In this document: positions 62,920-64,000 of the stretch, in pieces | Numbering within the stretch: position 1 is the stretch's first letter | How the letters are laid out: each line of letters opens with the position of its first letter | NCBI GenBank assembly: GCA_026636295.1 | Contig: CP089463.1 | Coordinates: 434,001 to 498,000, forward strand | DNA: 64,000 bases | From: Medakamo hakoo | Taxonomy: Eukaryota > Chlorophyta > Trebouxiophyceae > Coccomyxaceae | Direction of reading: 5' to 3' | Made by a program: the position numbers and the translations under genes | The notes under the pieces: generated by a model | Seen by the model: the letters and a program-made list of their open reading frames with translations, nothing else | Databases searched by the model: none | What the model was told of the DNA's origin: nothing

Positions 62920-64000
62920 TCACACATTCGCCGTCGCACCGCCGCCAGCCTTGCGCAGCGCCGGCGGCCGCGCCGAAATCGTGACGTCCCCGAATGCAAC
63001 AGCCTGCTCCACGTCCACAAAGCCGCGCGTGCGTAGGACGAGCGTCTCGAAGAACCAGCGCGCGGCTTCCAAGCGGGACGTGCCCGCGGTCAGAGAGTTG
63101 AGGGAGACGGGCCGGGCGGGCGACGACGGTCCGCCGCGTCCAAACTCGGCCTGCAGCCGGCCCAGCACAAAGCGCGTGCGCTTTGTGAACGACGCGCGGT
63201 TGGCGCTCGCCGCCGCCGCGTCCGCCGACTCCGGACCTCCTTCCTCGTCGCCCTCGCCCTCGGGCGCTTCGCCCATGACGCCGGCCGAGACGGGCTGGGA
63301 ACCCGCACCACCGCCGGGCAGGGAGACGCCGAGGTCGTCGTCGTCATCCGACCAGCCACCGCCGCCGCCCCAGCCACCACCGCCGCCGTCGTCGTCGTCC
63401 GAAAACTCGGCCAGTGGAGGCAGCCCGTCGGGCGAGCCGCGGGCGGTGGGGTCGCCGACGATGCCGGCGCCGAGGGAGGGCGAGGCCGGGACGGGCGGCA
63501 GGCCGCCGTCCGCCCCGCCGCCCAGGGAGCGGCGGCGGCGCGCCGCCGCGGCTGCCGCGGCCGCCGCCGCAGCATACGGCCCGGCCGCCGCCGTGACCGC
63601 GTCAAACAGCTCGCCCGCCATGTACGGGGCGAACAGGGGTACGGCCAAGGGTCCCGCGGCCCGGCGGCGGGAGGTGGAGGCGGCCAGGGCGGGGATCGCC
63701 AGGTCGGCGACGGCCGCGCCCAGCGCGGCGGTCGCGTTGCTGTGCAAAGCAGCCAGGCCCGCGCCACCGCGGTCGCGCAGCAGTGGCGTCCGGTCTTCCA
63801 GCAAGGCCCGAATGGCGGGCCCGGCCAGCTGGGTGGCAGGGCGGCGGGTGGCCGGGTCGATGTCCAGGCGCGGGCGCTTCAGGCGGCGGGAGGAGGTCAG
63901 GGCGGACGGGGACGGCGGCACGCCCGGCAGGTGCACGCCACCGCCGCCCTCGCTCTCTTCCGGGCCCGCACCCCAGGCGTCGCCCAGGCCGCCACCGCCG
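62920..64000 (-). CDS. Alpha-kleisin RAD21/REC8, C-terminal part (5' end outside window)
   Basis: The frame stays open to the window edge, leaving about 360 residues of the C-terminal part. The final 70 residues form the kleisin winged-helix domain that binds the SMC1 head: SLNSLTAGTSRLEAARWFFE followed by TLVLRTRGFVDVEQ and FGDVTISARP. Upstream are RLKRPRLDID and a long Gly/Asp-rich linker (FSDDDDGG and SDDDDDLG), where separase sites usually lie; none can be assigned. The C-domain alone does not separate RAD21 from meiotic REC8. Function: closes the cohesin ring. Nuclear. Confidence 0.85.
   Translation of the reverse strand, partial: GGGGLGDAWGAGPEESEGGGGVHLPGVPPSPSALTSSRRLKRPRLDIDPATRRPATQLAGPAIRALLEDRTPLLRDRGGAGLAALHSNATAALGAAVADLAIPALAASTSRRRAAGPLAVPLFAPYMAGELFDAVTAAAGPYAAAAAAAAAAARRRRSLGGGADGGLPPVPASPSLGAGIVGDPTARGSPDGLPPLAEFSDDDDGGGGGWGGGGGWSDDDDDLGVSLPGGGAGSQPVSAGVMGEAPEGEGDEEGGPESADAAAASANRASFTKRTRFVLGRLQAEFGRGGPSSPARPVSLNSLTAGTSRLEAARWFFETLVLRTRGFVDVEQAVAFGDVTISARPPALRKAGGGATANV

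Noticed and set aside
1-64000. Mobile elements, viral remnants, tRNA or rRNA genes
   Set aside because: I found no reverse transcriptase, integrase, transposase, capsid or terminal repeats, and no recognisable tRNA T-loop or rRNA core by eye.

Overview
The window is nuclear DNA from a green alga (Chlorophyta or a close prasinophyte-grade lineage). The evidence is a CP26-type (Lhcb5) chlorophyll a/b antenna protein, plastid-targeted CP12, nuclear-encoded Ycf54, an [FeFe]-hydrogenase with the algal L3 motif, arginine deiminase, a Clp ATPase of the plant ClpC/ClpD class and a plant-type endosulfine. The sequence is extremely GC-rich, codons end almost always in G or C, proteins are swollen with Ala/Gly/Pro runs, and introns are few (0-4 per gene). 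I cannot name the species. I saw no transposon, retroelement, viral remnant, tRNA, rRNA or CRISPR array.

Layout. About 30 genes lie 70-800 bp apart, and strands switch so often that most neighbours are head-to-head or tail-to-tail. Left part (1-11 kb): arginine deiminase (5'-truncated), an Aha1-N-only co-chaperone head-to-head with CP12, a four-TM protein, an unknown coiled-coil protein, a possible 43-aa membrane peptide, a DEDD 3'-5' exonuclease, Ycf54, a CHI-like fatty-acid-binding protein and a GNAT acetyltransferase. Middle (11-37 kb): a CHD3/PICKLE-type remodeler, UBP14/USP5 deubiquitinase, a HAD phosphatase, a modular [FeFe]-hydrogenase head-to-head with NF-YB, a small TM protein, an IRE/MAST(Greatwall)-type kinase head-to-head with endosulfine, a PP2C, ribosomal protein eL42, TFIIB and an RHIP1-like coiled-coil TM protein. 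Right part (37-64 kb): a coiled-coil TKL kinase, an SDR reductase, Mn-superoxide dismutase, REV3 (DNA polymerase zeta), a ClpC/ClpD chaperone, a PWWP-SET-Tudor histone methyltransferase, CP26 and a 5'-truncated RAD21/REC8 kleisin.

Themes. Photosynthesis is represented by CP12 (Calvin cycle redox switch), Ycf54 (chlorophyll synthesis) and CP26 (PSII antenna). Anoxic metabolism is represented by the hydrogenase and arginine deiminase. The two observations most worth following are (i) a Greatwall-class kinase and an endosulfine, known elsewhere as kinase and substrate, sharing one 217-bp divergent promoter, and (ii) a hydrogenase carrying a complete NuoG-like N-terminal set of FeS sites in front of an algal-type H-cluster domain. 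All gene models are read by eye from splice consensus, reading frame and family motifs; no alignment or transcript data were available.
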